Assembly: GCA_022822745.1 (NCBI GenBank)
Contig: JAJEAO010000025.1
Location: 1-58,045 of the forward strand
Reading direction: 5' to 3'
Source: Acidobacteriota bacterium
Lineage (GTDB): Bacteria; Acidobacteriota; Vicinamibacteria; Marinacidobacterales; Marinacidobacteraceae
Length of the DNA stretch: 58,045 nucleotides
The notes beneath the pieces were generated by a model. It was given only the letters and a program-made list of their open reading frames with translations. It did no database searches and was not told the DNA's origin. The position numbers were made by a program, and so were the translations under genes. Of the stretch, positions 24,600-35,049 are shown in pieces (positions within the stretch are counted from its first letter, which is position 1; each line of letters opens with the position of its first letter).

Positions 24600-25742
24600 A
24601 TGAGCCGACGCCGGGGCGGGGAGAACCCGTTTCGGCCCGGCGCCGGGGCGCAGCCGCCGCTGCTGGCGGGGCGCGACCACGAACTCTCGCTGGGGCGAGG
24701 GCTGCTCAATGTCCTGGAGTCCGGTGGGCGGCCCCCTCGGGGACTGCTCTGTTTCGGCCCGCGCGGCAACGGCAAGACGGTGCTCCTCGCGCGGCTCGCG
24801 CGGGAGGCGCGCCGTCGCGGAATGCGCGCGGAGAACCTCGCGGCGGACTGCTTCGCGGACCGGGGGGAGTTGATCGCGCGGCTCCGGGAGAACGCCGGCC
24901 TTGTCCGCGCCGAACTCACCGGGATCCAGGCGGCGGGGTCCGGAGTCTCCACCACCCCCGAACCCCGGACCCGTGACATCGGGGGGCTTCTGAGAGCGTG
25001 GATCGGGGCGGCGGGGAGCCCGCTCGTGATCCTCCTCGACGAGGCGCAGTCGGTGGAGCCCGCAGCCGGCCGCGCCTTCTTCGCTGCAGCACAGCAAGCC
25101 ACGATGGATGCGCTGCCGTTCGCGCTCATCGCCGCCGGAACCCCGGACGCGCCGCGGCGCATCCGGAAGTCCGGTCCGTTCATGGAACGCGCGCTCCGCC
25201 CGGTGCGCGTGGGGCGTCTGGACCGGGAGGCAACGCTGATCGCGCTCGAGGAACCTGCCCGCCGGGCGGGACGACCGTTCACCGCCACCGCGGCCCGAAG
25301 GCTGGCGGCGGAGTCGCAGGACTATCCGTTCTTCATCCAGATCCTCGGCAGCGCTGCCTGGGACGCGACGCCCCCCGACGCCGGCGCGATCCGTTCCGAA
25401 TTCGCTCGGGGCGGCGTCTCTGCAGCGCGACCGGAGATCGAGTACTTCTACTCGGAGCGCTTCGAGGAGGCGAGAGCCCGCGGCGTGCATCGCGCTCTGA
25501 CGCCTATCGCGCGACTCCTCGCCGATCGCGGGGGACGGGCTGACGACCGCGTCCTCGAAGCGCTGCTGGAGAAAGAGAATGGCCCGGGTGCGCTGCCCCG
25601 GGTTTTCTCCGCGCTGACCGACCTCGGCGTCCTGTGGCAGACCGCGCCCGGGATCTGGGAGATGGGCATTCCGAGCTTCGCCGAGCACATCCTGAGTCGG
25701 GGCGGATCAGCAGCGGCCGCGCATCGGGCCGACGCCGGGTGA
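24600..25742 (+). CDS. P-loop ATPase of the AAA/Orc1-Cdc6-like kind
   Basis: 380 residues. GREDHELSL-like opening (AGRDHELSLGRGLL), Walker A FGPRGNGKTVLLARLAREA (about 50-68), Walker B LVILLDEAQSVEP (about 140-152), and a C-terminal winged-helix-like half (LTDLGVLWQTAPGIWEMGIP). Proteins of this build are common unnamed ATPases, some in toxin-antitoxin or defence loci. The partner is probably the membrane coiled-coil protein just upstream. The ATG at 24600 is the first sensible start after that gene; no good ribosome site is seen. Confidence 0.75.
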   Translation: MSRRRGGENPFRPGAGAQPPLLAGRDHELSLGRGLLNVLESGGRPPRGLLCFGPRGNGKTVLLARLAREARRRGMRAENLAADCFADRGELIARLRENAGLVRAELTGIQAAGSGVSTTPEPRTRDIGGLLRAWIGAAGSPLVILLDEAQSVEPAAGRAFFAAAQQATMDALPFALIAAGTPDAPRRIRKSGPFMERALRPVRVGRLDREATLIALEEPARRAGRPFTATAARRLAAESQDYPFFIQILGSAAWDATPPDAGAIRSEFARGGVSAARPEIEYFYSERFEEARARGVHRALTPIARLLADRGGRADDRVLEALLEKENGPGALPRVFSALTDLGVLWQTAPGIWEMGIPSFAEHILSRGGSAAAAHRADAG

Positions 25743-25850
25743 TCCTCTCTCGGTAGGCTGACTTCCGTCGGGACGAGCGAACAGGGGGTCCGGAACCGCA
25801 ACGATGGCCTTTGCAGGGACCGGCTTCGCGGCCCGACCGTCCGGGGCGCG

Positions 25851-28418
25851 CTATCTGCTGCCGTCGCTCCCCGGGAGCGCGTCCACCTGCGCCTGGTAGA
25901 GGCGCCGCCCCTCCTCGAAGGTGGCCAGCACCTCGGCCTTCTGCGCTGGATCGTCCCAGCGATCCATCGCGCGCAGCTCGTCGAGAACCTGGTCGATCCA
26001 TCGCACGAAGAACGCCGCGTCATCCGGCGACCGGATCGGTCCCCCGTCCGCGATCACAAAGACGGGATTCGTGTGCGCGAACAGGTAGCTGTCCATCGCG
26101 CCGTGCTGCGGCGGTCCCAGAACCCGCGCCGCGATCCACCCGCTCCTCGCAGCCGGAATCTCGATCTCGGCCGCCACCGATTTCCGCTCGCCGCTGGCGT
26201 CGGTCCGGTGCACGATGCGGCCGTTGTGAACGATCTCGAGGGCGTCCATCGCGAACAGCGACTCCGCCGTCGCCCGAACGGTGAGCCGCTCGCCGCGGGT
26301 GACCTCCAGCTCCTGACCCATGCCCTTGCCGGAAACGTCCAGGGTCATGATCGGTCCGCTGGTCACGAACGCGCGGCCCGCCGCCATCGCATCCGCCCAG
26401 GCGTCGTAGTGGACGTGATCCTCGCCGGTGAAGACGTAGGTGCGCGTCGTCCCGACCGCCGGGTGCCGCCAGATGTCGGTCATGGCGTCCGTTCCCGCGG
26501 TCGCGGGGATGCGCGAGCCGGTGTTGAGGAGCCGGTACCACACTTCGGCCGTCCCGAGTTCGTCGCTCCAGATACAGGCCACGTCCACGAAGTCTGCAAG
26601 GCCCAGGATTGCATCCACCGGCAGTTCGCGCGCGGAGCCCGCTCCCGCCGCGTCCGGGTCGCGATGCCCGATCCCGAAGGGATGGACGTAGCCACCGATG
26701 CCGCCCTGTTCATGGACACGGCGAAGCACCGAGGCGTTGTCCGGGTAGAGCGCGTGGTGAGCGGTTCCCACGGAACCGATGTAGAACGGCGTGATCAGCT
26801 CGATCAGGTTCAGTAGAGAAAGGTGCGCGAAGTAGCTCGGCCGGTACTCCTCGTTGTAGTACACGATGGTGCGCGGGCCGGTGTGCGGGTGCGGGTGGCC
26901 GAGGAAGTGCTCCAGGTCCTCGACCCGGCTGTTGCCCCAGTAGTTGGCGATCATGCCGTTCGCCACGTTGAGATCCTCGGCGTGGGCCTTGTTCCGCAAG
27001 TCTTCGGGCGTGATGAAGTAGTGGCCGCCGTAGTTCGGATGGATGTGGTTGTCGCCCGAGTACCAGCCCGCGGCGGCCATGTCGGTCCAGCGTTCGAGCC
27101 GGAGTTCGACCGTCGTGTGCTCCCCGGCGCGGATGTTCGCGGTGCGTGATGCCGGCTGATACTCGAAGCCGCGCCACGCCTCCACGGTCGCGTCTCCCGC
27201 CGGGAGGGTCACGGAAAAGCTGCCGTCGCTGTGGAAGTAGTAGTCCTCGGTCACGCTGACGACCCGGGGGTAACTTCCCTGCGGGAAGTGGGCGCGCCCG
27301 TCGGATCCGGTCAGGTAGATGCGTGACGGGAGGAGTTCGCCGTCCGCATCGCTGACCCGGACGTGGAGCTGGCCGGTCGGCTCCGACCAGGCGTAGCCTT
27401 CGATCCGCACCGGCCGGGGCGCCCCGCCCCCTCGCGTGACCGTGTAGAGCCCGAACCCCATTCCGCTGTCGGCCGTGCGCGGCTGGTTCCCGGCGCCGCC
27501 GTTCCGCGCGTACACCAGGCGCTCGCCGTCGGGGGACCACGAGGGGAAATACTCGTCGGTGCGGGTGTGGGTGAGGCGCACGGGCTGGATCCCGCGCGGT
27601 GACTTCTCGCTGGGCACGGCGTAGAGATCGTTGTTGCCCGAGGCGTCGGTGATGTAGGCGACGATCCCGCCGTGCCGAGCCACGACGGGCGCCGCCTGGT
27701 AGTTCGTCTCGATGCGGATCAGGAGTTCCACCGTCCCTTCCGCGGCGCGATACCGCCAGAGCGAACCCGAGCCGAGAGCCGCTTCGCCTCGCCTCGAGAC
27801 GAACACGATGTCGCCGGTGTCGCCGATCCAGTCGCCCGCCATGTCGTTCGCATCCGGATCCGCGATGACCGGTTCGGCCGCGCCGGCCTCGAGGTCATGG
27901 ACCCACAGATCGAAGGTGCCGTCCCGCTCGGTCGTGAAGAGGATGGCGGACCCGTCCGGCGACCAGCGTGGCCGCAGGTCGAGGAACGGGCTCTCGGTCA
28001 GGCGGCGCGAGGCTCCGGTCGCGATCTCGACCACGAAGATGTCGAAGTTGCGATCGAGGTCGGCCGCGTAGGCGATCTGGCTCCCGTCGGGAGACCAACT
28101 GGGCTGGGAGTGGTAGCCGGCGCCGCCCGTGACCTGTCGGGCCGTGCCGCCCGCGGCCGGAACGACCCAGATGCGACCCCGGGAAGCGAAGGCGATGGAG
28201 TCGCCGTCGGGGGACCACGCCGGATAGGTGGGCGAAGCGGTTACGGGCGGCGGGAAGTAGCCCTCCATGTACATGCGGCCCGCGCCGCTCACTCCGGCCG
28301 GGGACGGGTAGCCACCCGGGAAGGGGTCCGGATATTCGTGCTGCCGGGCGGAGGCAAGGGAAGCCAGCAGCGCGGCTGGCGCTGCGATGGCCAAGATGGC
28401 GGCGGCGGGGATGTGCAT
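25851..28418 (-). CDS. Secreted PD40 (TolB-like) propeller fused to a PHP/CehA-like metallohydrolase domain
   Basis: 855 residues with a signal peptide (MHIPAAAILAIAAPAALLAS). Residues about 55-330 hold at least four PD40 blades: YPAWSPDGDSIAFAS, QPSWSPDGSQIAYAAD, RPRWSPDGSAILFTTE and FPSWSPDGERLVYAR. The middle has a carbohydrate-regulatory-like segment. From about 485 a metal-dependent hydrolase domain follows, with WYSGDNHIHPNYGGHYF, GYVHPFGIGH and a late TAGTDAMTD. The substrate is unknown. The ATG at 28418 was chosen because the signal peptide begins there, after AAGAGGA. It is convergent with the ATPase gene (108 bp). Confidence 0.85.
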   Translation of the reverse strand: MHIPAAAILAIAAPAALLASLASARQHEYPDPFPGGYPSPAGVSGAGRMYMEGYFPPPVTASPTYPAWSPDGDSIAFASRGRIWVVPAAGGTARQVTGGAGYHSQPSWSPDGSQIAYAADLDRNFDIFVVEIATGASRRLTESPFLDLRPRWSPDGSAILFTTERDGTFDLWVHDLEAGAAEPVIADPDANDMAGDWIGDTGDIVFVSRRGEAALGSGSLWRYRAAEGTVELLIRIETNYQAAPVVARHGGIVAYITDASGNNDLYAVPSEKSPRGIQPVRLTHTRTDEYFPSWSPDGERLVYARNGGAGNQPRTADSGMGFGLYTVTRGGGAPRPVRIEGYAWSEPTGQLHVRVSDADGELLPSRIYLTGSDGRAHFPQGSYPRVVSVTEDYYFHSDGSFSVTLPAGDATVEAWRGFEYQPASRTANIRAGEHTTVELRLERWTDMAAAGWYSGDNHIHPNYGGHYFITPEDLRNKAHAEDLNVANGMIANYWGNSRVEDLEHFLGHPHPHTGPRTIVYYNEEYRPSYFAHLSLLNLIELITPFYIGSVGTAHHALYPDNASVLRRVHEQGGIGGYVHPFGIGHRDPDAAGAGSARELPVDAILGLADFVDVACIWSDELGTAEVWYRLLNTGSRIPATAGTDAMTDIWRHPAVGTTRTYVFTGEDHVHYDAWADAMAAGRAFVTSGPIMTLDVSGKGMGQELEVTRGERLTVRATAESLFAMDALEIVHNGRIVHRTDASGERKSVAAEIEIPAARSGWIAARVLGPPQHGAMDSYLFAHTNPVFVIADGGPIRSPDDAAFFVRWIDQVLDELRAMDRWDDPAQKAEVLATFEEGRRLYQAQVDALPGSDGSR

Positions 28419-28537
28419 CGGCGGCAGTCCTCTTCTGGAACGGTGGACGCCCGGGCGACTCGGGCGGTCCCCATGGTGGACGATCGGGTCGCAGCGCCGC
28501 AAGGAACCGCCGGAGCTGCCGGCGGCCAAGGTAGCGG

Positions 28538-28882
28538 TCACAGATCCAGCACCAGCCGAAGGCCCTTCTCGACGCGGGACATGAAGCGCCCGGAAACCGA
28601 TCCCGCCCGATCCGCGAGTCGGCTCTCGTCCACCGTGACCACTTGCGTCACGTTGGCGACCGAGTCTCTCGGGAGCCCGGTTTCACCAGCGGGGAGCAGG
28701 ACGTTGCCGGGACTTTCGGCCAGCCGAATGTTCGATGTGAGTACCACAGCCAGCACGGTCCGAAGGCGGCTGGCGGTGAAGGCATCGGATTGGACGACAA
28801 GCGCCGGTCGGCGGAATCCCGGCTCCGACCCGCGCGGCGCAGGCAGATCAGCCCACCAGATCTCGCCGCGGCGCATCACCAT
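28538..28882 (-). CDS. mazF: PemK/MazF-type endoribonuclease toxin
   Basis: 114 residues. RRGEIWWADLPAPRGSEPG, then RRPALVVQSDAF and RTVLAVVLTSN are the standard MazF core; these toxins cut mRNA at short sites. The stop of the antitoxin overlaps the start. The ATG at 28882 is given; the ATG at 28876, which forms TGATG with the antitoxin stop, is an equally good start. The 3' end is 119 bp upstream of the propeller protein start. Confidence 0.92.
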   Translation of the reverse strand: MVMRRGEIWWADLPAPRGSEPGFRRPALVVQSDAFTASRLRTVLAVVLTSNIRLAESPGNVLLPAGETGLPRDSVANVTQVVTVDESRLADRAGSVSGRFMSRVEKGLRLVLDL

Positions 28883-29112
28883 TCCTCTCGTCCGATGGCC
28901 TCGGACTGGGCCATCGCGAGGGCGGGATCCAGCCCTTCCGGCTCGTCCGGCAGCACCTCGTTCAGCCTGGCGGTGACCTCCGCTGCGCGCCGCCGGCCCA
29001 GATACTCGGAGAGAGCCTTCGCATAGAGTCGGCTCCGCGAGATCCCCTGTCGGCGGGCGGATTCGTCGGCGCGGGCGAACAGATCGTCCGGAAGCGAAAC
29101 GGTGGTCTTCAT
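28876..29112 (-). CDS. mazE: MazE-type ribbon-helix-helix antitoxin
   Basis: 78 residues. MKTTVSLPDDLFARADESAR is a typical ribbon-helix-helix DNA-binding start, and the acidic/hydrophobic tail (LPDEPEGLDPALAMAQ) is the toxin-binding part. It overlaps mazF by 7 nt, so the pair is co-translated, and it probably represses its own promoter in the 160 bp upstream. The neighbouring ImmA/IrrE gene diverges from it. Confidence 0.9.
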   Translation of the reverse strand: MKTTVSLPDDLFARADESARRQGISRSRLYAKALSEYLGRRRAAEVTARLNEVLPDEPEGLDPALAMAQSEAIGREEW

Positions 29113-29272
29113 GGCTCCCTCAGACCGCGGTTATACCGCGAGGTCGGGTGTCGAGGCGGCGCCGGAGCGCACCTTCGACGGACGGACGGCGGCCCCCACC
29201 CGACCATCCACGCCGGACGCCCCTCGACCATCCCGAGACCTACCACTTCCGGTGCTAACCTGCCCTGACCTG

Positions 29273-30532
29273 ATGCCGGCTGTCAATTCCCAGGTTCTGG
29301 TCTGGGCGCGAGAGACCGCAGGCCTGACTCTGCACGAGGCTGCGGCGAAGGTCGGCATCCGAGGCGCCCGCGGCGTAGCCGCCGTGGATCGGCTCGCCGC
29401 GCTGGAACGGGGTGACGAGAGGCCCACCCGGCCGATGCTGGTCAAGATGGCGCGCCAGTACCGGCGCCCTCTCCTTGCCTTTTACCTGAATGGTCCCCCG
29501 CGGCGCGACGACGGCGGTCCGGAGTTCCGTACGCTGCCCGGGGCCGGTTCCCCGAAAACGGATGCTCTGGTGAGTGCCCTAGTGCGCCGGCTACGGAGTC
29601 GCCAGAGCATGGTGCGGGCTGCGATGGAAGCGGAGGATGAAGCGGATCCGCTGCCGTTCGTTGGCGCGCTCGCGAGGCGCATCGGCGGCGATGCGGGGTT
29701 GAAGGAACTGCTTCAACGCCGGACGGACCGCATGCGGTTGACGCAGCTCGCGGTGAAGATGCTCGCGAGACTGTTTGGCGAGGATCTCCGCCCCGCGCGC
29801 TGCTACGCGGAGCCGACGGCTGAAGACTTGTTCCGTCTGCTCCGGGCAAGAGCAGAGGCGTCGGGCGTGTTCGTGCTCCTCGCTGGTGACCTAGGGAGCC
29901 ACCATACGGCCCTGGATGTGGTCGTCTTCCGCGGGTTCGCTCTCGCCGACGACATGGCCCCATTCGTCATCATCAATTCCAATGACTCCAAGCCTGCGTG
30001 GTCGTTCACCCTCCTGCACGAAATGACCCATCTCCTGCTCGGTCGATCGGGCTTCGGCGGCACCTTTGCCGCGAGAGGCATCGAGAGGTTGTGCAACGAT
30101 GTCGCGTCGGAGTGGCTGCTTCCGTCGAGTGTTCTCGATCAGATTGCCATCCCGTTGGGGGCCGACACCGATGAACAGCAGAGCTGCATCGCACGGTTCT
30201 CTCGCGAGCGAAATCTCAGCCGGACCATGGTCGCCTACCGTCTGTTGTGCGCTGACCGCATCGATCGGGCGACTTTCCGGCGACTGCGAGCGCGATACCG
30301 GGAGCATTGGCGGCAAGCCCGAGATCGGCAGCGGGCGAAGAATCGAGACTCCGATGGTGGTCCGACCTACTATGTTGTGCGACGGCACCGGGCAGGACCG
30401 CGACTGCTCGACTTCACCCGCCGAATGCTGGATTCGCGCGCCTTGTCCACCACCAAGGCGGCCAGGATCCTCGGAGTCAAACCTTCACACGTCGGCGAGA
30501 TGGTTCGCCCGAGTACCCCCCGACAGACGTAA
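29273..30532 (+). CDS. XRE-family HTH/ImmA-IrrE metallopeptidase antitoxin-like protein
   Basis: 419 residues. The N-terminal HTH (VWARETAGLTLHEAAAKVG, GERPTRPMLVKMARQYRRP) is followed by a zinc protease-like domain with FTLLHEMTHLLLG (HExxH, about 247-253) and a C-terminal DNA-binding-like helix (STTKAARILGVKPSHVGEMV). Proteins of this build commonly pair with a downstream DUF4411 PIN-like toxin, and the start of one follows 9 bp later. The ATG at 29273 begins right at the HTH; the longer upstream frame is low-complexity. Confidence 0.88.
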   Translation: MPAVNSQVLVWARETAGLTLHEAAAKVGIRGARGVAAVDRLAALERGDERPTRPMLVKMARQYRRPLLAFYLNGPPRRDDGGPEFRTLPGAGSPKTDALVSALVRRLRSRQSMVRAAMEAEDEADPLPFVGALARRIGGDAGLKELLQRRTDRMRLTQLAVKMLARLFGEDLRPARCYAEPTAEDLFRLLRARAEASGVFVLLAGDLGSHHTALDVVVFRGFALADDMAPFVIINSNDSKPAWSFTLLHEMTHLLLGRSGFGGTFAARGIERLCNDVASEWLLPSSVLDQIAIPLGADTDEQQSCIARFSRERNLSRTMVAYRLLCADRIDRATFRRLRARYREHWRQARDRQRAKNRDSDGGPTYYVVRRHRAGPRLLDFTRRMLDSRALSTTKAARILGVKPSHVGEMVRPSTPRQT

Positions 30533-30541
30533 CGGCGGATC

Positions 30542-30709
30542 GTGCTCTACCTGCTCGACGCCAACGTCCTCATTGATGCCAATCGGGACTATTATCCTCT
30601 CGCCCGTGTACCAGAATTCTGGGAGTGGCTGCTCGATCGGCCGAACAGAGACCAAGTGAAGATCCCGCGCGAGATGTTCGAAGAGACTCTCGGTGAGAAT
30701 TGCTGCTAG
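30542..30709 (+). pseudogene. Truncated DUF4411 (PIN-like) toxin
   Basis: From the GTG at 30542 the frame reads LYLLDANVLIDANRDYYPL, then VPEFWEWLLDRP, the characteristic DUF4411 N-terminus with its catalytic Asp, then KIPREMFEETLGEN and a stop at 30709 after only 55 residues. Full members are about three times longer. The break lies 46 bp from the end of hsdR. The toxin is expected to be dead, leaving the ImmA/IrrE protein without a functional partner. Confidence 0.75.
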
Positions 30710-30755
30710 GCATGCGTTGCGGCCCGAGCCGTGGAAGGATGACCCCGGAGCCCTC

Positions 30756-33700
30756 CTACGCGGCCCAGCGGTCGGAGAATGCCTCGGCCTGCTCGAGCAC
30801 CGTTCGGGTGACCTCGTTCAGACGGTCGCGTGGGTAGCCGTGCTTGCGAAGGATCCGCTTGACGAGGCGTCGGATGTGGGCGCGCACGTTCTCGCGAAGG
30901 GTCCAGTCGATCCGGACGTTGGCGCGGACCGTCGCGAGGAGTTCGCGGGCGATCGTGCGGAGCGTGTCGTCGTCGAGAACCTGGTCGGGGCCGTCCTTCG
31001 CTGCGAGTGCGTCGTAGAACGCGAGCTCCTCCTCGGAGAGCCCCAGCGCCTCGCCGCGAGCGCCGGCTTCGCGGACTTCGCGGGCGAGCTCGATGAGCTC
31101 CTCGATGACCTGCGCTGCCTCGAGCGCCCGGTTCCCGTAGCGGCGGATCGTCGCTTCGAGCATCTCGGCGAAGGAGCGGGCCTGGACGACGTTGTGACGC
31201 CGGCGCGCTGCGACCTCTCCTTCGAGGAGCTTGCGCAGTAACTCGACGGCTACGTTTCGGTGTTCCATGCCGCGCACTTCGGCGAGGAACTCCTCGGAGA
31301 GGACGGAGATGTCCGGCTTGTCGAGCCCAGCCGCAGCGAAGATGTCCACCACTCCTTCGGACGACACCGAGCGCGAGACGATCTGGCGAATGGCGTGGTC
31401 GAGCTCCTCCGCGGGGCGGGCGGTCCCGGGCGCGCGCTTGGCGAGTGCGCCTTGAACCGCCTGGAAGAAGGCCACATCGTCACGGATCCGGACCGTCTCC
31501 TCGTGGGGGACCGCGAGCGCGAAGGCCTGACTGAGCTCGCGCACGGCCCGGAGGAATCGGGTCTTGCCGTTCTTCTGCGCGAGGATGTGCTCCTGCGCGG
31601 CGGGCAGCAGGCGGAGCCGTTCGGTTGGTGTTCCATCGGTCCATGGAAAGCGGTCGAAGCCGTGGAACAGGGCGCAGCAGATCTCGTACTTCTCGAGCAT
31701 CACCGCGACGGCCTCGGACTGGTCCACCGTCGTTCGACCCTGACCCCCGCCCTCCGTGTAGGTCGCGAGCGCCTGCTTCAGTTCGGACGCGATCCCGAGG
31801 TAGTCCACGACGAGGCCGCCCGGCTTGTCCCGGAAGACCCGGTTGACCCGAGCGATCGCCTGCATCAGGCCGTGGGCCCGCATCGGCTTGTCCACGTACA
31901 TCGTGTGAAGACTCGGCGCGTCGAACCCGGCCAGCCACATGTCGCGCACGATGACGATCTGGAACGGATCCTCGGGATCGCGGAACCGCGTCGCCAGCTT
32001 CTCGCGCCGAGTCTTGTTCCGGATGTGGGGTTGCCAGTCCGGTGGATCCGAGGCGCTCCCGGTCATCACGACCTTGACGCGGCCGTGGTCGTCGTCCCCA
32101 CCATGCCAGTCTGGACGAAGCCCTGTCAGCCGCCGGTAGAGGGCCACGCAGATGCGACGGCTCATGCACACCACCATCGCCTTGCCCTCCAGAACCTTGA
32201 GGCGCTCCTCGAAGTGCGCGACGATGTCCTCCGCGACCAGCCTCAGACGCGGAGCCGCGCCCACGACGGCTTCGAGCTGAGCCCACTTCCGCTTCAGGTT
32301 CTCCCTGCGGGTGTCCTCCTCGCCCTCGGTCACCTCCTCGAAATCCGGATCGATCCGCGGTCGCTCGGCCTCGTCCAGAGTCAGCTTCGCGAGCCGGCTC
32401 TCGTAGTAGATCGGGACCGTGGCCCCGTCCTCGACAGATCGCTCGATGTCGTAGATGCTGATCGTGTCGCCGAACACGGCCCGCGTGCTCGCGTCCGCCA
32501 GCTCGATCGGAGTGCCGGTGAAGCCGAGGAACGAGGCGCGGGGAAGCGCGTCCCGCATGTGGCGGGCGTAGCCATCAATGAAGTCGTACTGGCTGCGGTG
32601 CGCTTCGTCCGCGATCACGACGATGTTCCGGCGCCGCGACAGCACCGGGTGGCGATCCCCCTTCGTCTCGGGAAAGAACTTCTGGATCGTGGTGAAGACC
32701 ACACCGCCCTGCCGGACATTCAGCCGGGCTCGCAGATCGGCTCGATTGGCGGCCTGGACCGGGGGCTGACGCAGAAGATCCTGACAGCGCGAGAAGGTGC
32801 CGAAGAGCTGATCGTCGAGGTCGTTCCGGTCGGTGAGCACGACCAGCGTCGGGTTCTCCATGGCAGGCTCGCGGATGATCCGGCCGGCATAGAACGCCAT
32901 CGTGAGGCTCTTCCCGGAGCCCTGCGTGTGCCAGACCACCCCGATACGCCGGTCCCCCGGCTCGCCGCCGGCTTGGGCCCCCGTCGAGTACTGACGGCGG
33001 GCCTCGGCGGCCTGATCCGCTTCCTTCCGCAGCGCAGCCGCCCGCAGGGTCTCCTGGACCGCGGCCTCGACGGCGTGGACCTGGTGGTAGCCCGCCAGCT
33101 TCTTGGCCAGCTTGCCGCTGCCGTCGTCGTCGAACACGACGAAGTCCCGAGCCAGCGACAGCAGCCGCGCGTGGTCGCAGGCGCCCTGGAGCAGCACTTC
33201 CAGTTGGAGCTGATGCGGTCCCGCCTCGGTCCGACCGCCGATCGTGCGCCACGGCTTGAACCACTCCCGGCCCGCGGTGAGGGTGCCGATCCGGGCCTCG
33301 ATTCCATCGGACGCCACGAGGGCCACATTGAACGCGAACAGGTTCGACAGTTCCGCCTTGTAGGTCTGGAACTGGCGCCAAGCCGTCCAGACGGTGGCTT
33401 TCTCGTCCGCCGGGTTCTTCAGCTCGATGAGGACCAGCGGCAGGCCGTTCACGAAGAGCACGATGTCCGGGCGGCGTTCCTGCTCGCCTTCAACCACGGT
33501 GAACTGGTTCACGGCCAGGAAGTCGTTCCCCTCCGGCCTCTCGTAGTCGAGGACGGTGACCTGAGCACCGCGCATCGCGCCGCCCCGCGCCCGGTACTCA
33601 ACGGTGATGCCTTCCACCAGCATCCCGTGGAGCGCGCGGTTCCGAGCTTCGAGCGTGGCGCCTTCCGGTCGGGTCAGCCTGCCGAGCGCGTCGTGCAGCG

Positions 33701-33929
33701 CCCCGGACGGCAGATCCGGGTTCAACCGGTCGAGAGCATGTCGCAGCCGCCCCTCCAGGACGACCTCCCGATAGTAGGCTCGCTCCGAACTGGCCCCGCC
33801 CGGAGAGATGTCGGGGCCATGCGCGACGCTCCAACCGAACTCCGCCAACCACTCCAGCGCAGCGGCCTCGACCTCCGACTCCGTGACCCTCCGTAACGGT
33901 GGGCCACCCCGGCTGGACTCACGCATCAT
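30756..33929 (-). CDS. hsdR: Type I restriction endonuclease, motor subunit HsdR
   Basis: 1057 residues. The N-terminal nuclease domain has [20 protein letters not shown] (PD-(D/E)xK, about 150-170). The helicase motor has [16 protein letters not shown] (Walker A, about 335), [13 protein letters not shown] (DEAH, about 440), [10 protein letters not shown] and [20 protein letters not shown]. The C-terminal region is helical. HsdR cuts DNA lacking the methylation set by HsdM/HsdS. The start at ATG 33929 overlaps the end of the previous cistron by 11 nt, and an ATG follows directly at 33926. It is last in the operon. Confidence 0.95.
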   Translation of the reverse strand: MMRESSRGGPPLRRVTESEVEAAALEWLAEFGWSVAHGPDISPGGASSERAYYREVVLEGRLRHALDRLNPDLPSGALHDALGRLTRPEGATLEARNRALHGMLVEGITVEYRARGGAMRGAQVTVLDYERPEGNDFLAVNQFTVVEGEQERRPDIVLFVNGLPLVLIELKNPADEKATVWTAWRQFQTYKAELSNLFAFNVALVASDGIEARIGTLTAGREWFKPWRTIGGRTEAGPHQLQLEVLLQGACDHARLLSLARDFVVFDDDGSGKLAKKLAGYHQVHAVEAAVQETLRAAALRKEADQAAEARRQYSTGAQAGGEPGDRRIGVVWHTQGSGKSLTMAFYAGRIIREPAMENPTLVVLTDRNDLDDQLFGTFSRCQDLLRQPPVQAANRADLRARLNVRQGGVVFTTIQKFFPETKGDRHPVLSRRRNIVVIADEAHRSQYDFIDGYARHMRDALPRASFLGFTGTPIELADASTRAVFGDTISIYDIERSVEDGATVPIYYESRLAKLTLDEAERPRIDPDFEEVTEGEEDTRRENLKRKWAQLEAVVGAAPRLRLVAEDIVAHFEERLKVLEGKAMVVCMSRRICVALYRRLTGLRPDWHGGDDDHGRVKVVMTGSASDPPDWQPHIRNKTRREKLATRFRDPEDPFQIVIVRDMWLAGFDAPSLHTMYVDKPMRAHGLMQAIARVNRVFRDKPGGLVVDYLGIASELKQALATYTEGGGQGRTTVDQSEAVAVMLEKYEICCALFHGFDRFPWTDGTPTERLRLLPAAQEHILAQKNGKTRFLRAVRELSQAFALAVPHEETVRIRDDVAFFQAVQGALAKRAPGTARPAEELDHAIRQIVSRSVSSEGVVDIFAAAGLDKPDISVLSEEFLAEVRGMEHRNVAVELLRKLLEGEVAARRRHNVVQARSFAEMLEATIRRYGNRALEAAQVIEELIELAREVREAGARGEALGLSEEELAFYDALAAKDGPDQVLDDDTLRTIARELLATVRANVRIDWTLRENVRAHIRRLVKRILRKHGYPRDRLNEVTRTVLEQAEAFSDRWAA

Positions 33930-35049
33930 CGCGCCCATCATCCCGCATGACCTCCTCGACACGCGGGTTCAGCAGTCGCCATCGCTGGCCCATCCGTTCG
34001 AGATCCCCCGAACACACGACCGGCGCACGATCCTTATGTGCCTGAACGGCTCGCTCATAGTCTCGACGCTCCAGGAGGGCCGTGACGGAGTGCCGGCTGC
34101 CCCCGATGGACGTTGCCAGCCGGATCGTACCGTCCTCTTCGCCCTCGCCACGAGCCAGCAGTCGAACGTACCCGATCAGACGGATATCGGGCCGTGGCGC
34201 CCGCTCCCGCAGCGAGCGCGCCGCCTCCCGGAGGAGGGGAGCATCCGTTCGGCCGAAACGTATGGCGCGCTGTGGCTGTGTCACCGGCCGGGTCCGAGCC
34301 CACGAGACGCTCACATCCAGCGTCGGGAACGAGCTGAGGATCCGGGTCAGCGCCTCGCACAGATTGGCGCTCACTCCACGCTCCACAGCTTCCCCGAACG
34401 CATCCTCATCGCCGGCGGCAGTCCGCTCCGAAGCGAGGCGCGCGGCGCGCAGGGCCTCCATGCATCGAAGTGTGAGACGCCGCTCGATGGGCGCGTCTCG
34501 CTCGTCCACTCTCGGCAGCAGCACCCCGACCGGTGGGGGCACGACCGGCATCAGAAGAGTGACGACGAAGCTCCCCTGATCCGTCTGTCCGAGCCGCACT
34601 CCCGCCACGAGATCGGTCGCGTTGCGATTCGCTCCGGCGCGATAGACGGCCTTGCCCTCGCCCAGGGAACACGCCGCCGCGAGCAACATGTCACGGGCGC
34701 CGCGGACGAGTTCGACGCCCTCGTCGAGCGCCACGCTTCCGTCCTCGCTCTCTCCTGTCCGGATCCGAACGACATCGCGATCTGCTGTCACCAGTGCCCG
34801 ATACACGCTCAATTCGTTCTGCCGCACGACGGAGGCGAATGTCTCAATCAGTCCCGCCACGACGCTCGCATAGTCACCGAGGCGATCCGTGCGTGGCAGA
34901 ATGATCTCCGGTAGATCCTCACCGATGTAGGTGTCCGAGTGCGCCCGGTAGGGCTCATGCCGGCTCCAACCGATGGCGCGGGCGTATGCGGACAGCGCTG
35001 TGGGAGACACCGCGAGCAGGGCTTGACGATCGTGAATGCTGACCCGCAT
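33919..35049 (-). CDS. Unrecognised accessory protein of the type I restriction operon
   Basis: 376 residues, no family recognised. It looks soluble, with no signal or membrane segment. It begins [19 protein letters not shown], has [14 protein letters not shown] (about 45), and shows repeated beta-strand-like stretches such as [20 protein letters not shown] and [20 protein letters not shown]. Its start shares an A with the stop of the DUF4365 gene (TGATG) after AAAGGAGA, and its end overlaps hsdR. Being locked between hsdS and hsdR, it probably modulates or extends the restriction system; this is inference. Confidence 0.75.
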   Translation of the reverse strand: MRVSIHDRQALLAVSPTALSAYARAIGWSRHEPYRAHSDTYIGEDLPEIILPRTDRLGDYASVVAGLIETFASVVRQNELSVYRALVTADRDVVRIRTGESEDGSVALDEGVELVRGARDMLLAAACSLGEGKAVYRAGANRNATDLVAGVRLGQTDQGSFVVTLLMPVVPPPVGVLLPRVDERDAPIERRLTLRCMEALRAARLASERTAAGDEDAFGEAVERGVSANLCEALTRILSSFPTLDVSVSWARTRPVTQPQRAIRFGRTDAPLLREAARSLRERAPRPDIRLIGYVRLLARGEGEEDGTIRLATSIGGSRHSVTALLERRDYERAVQAHKDRAPVVCSGDLERMGQRWRLLNPRVEEVMRDDGRDDA

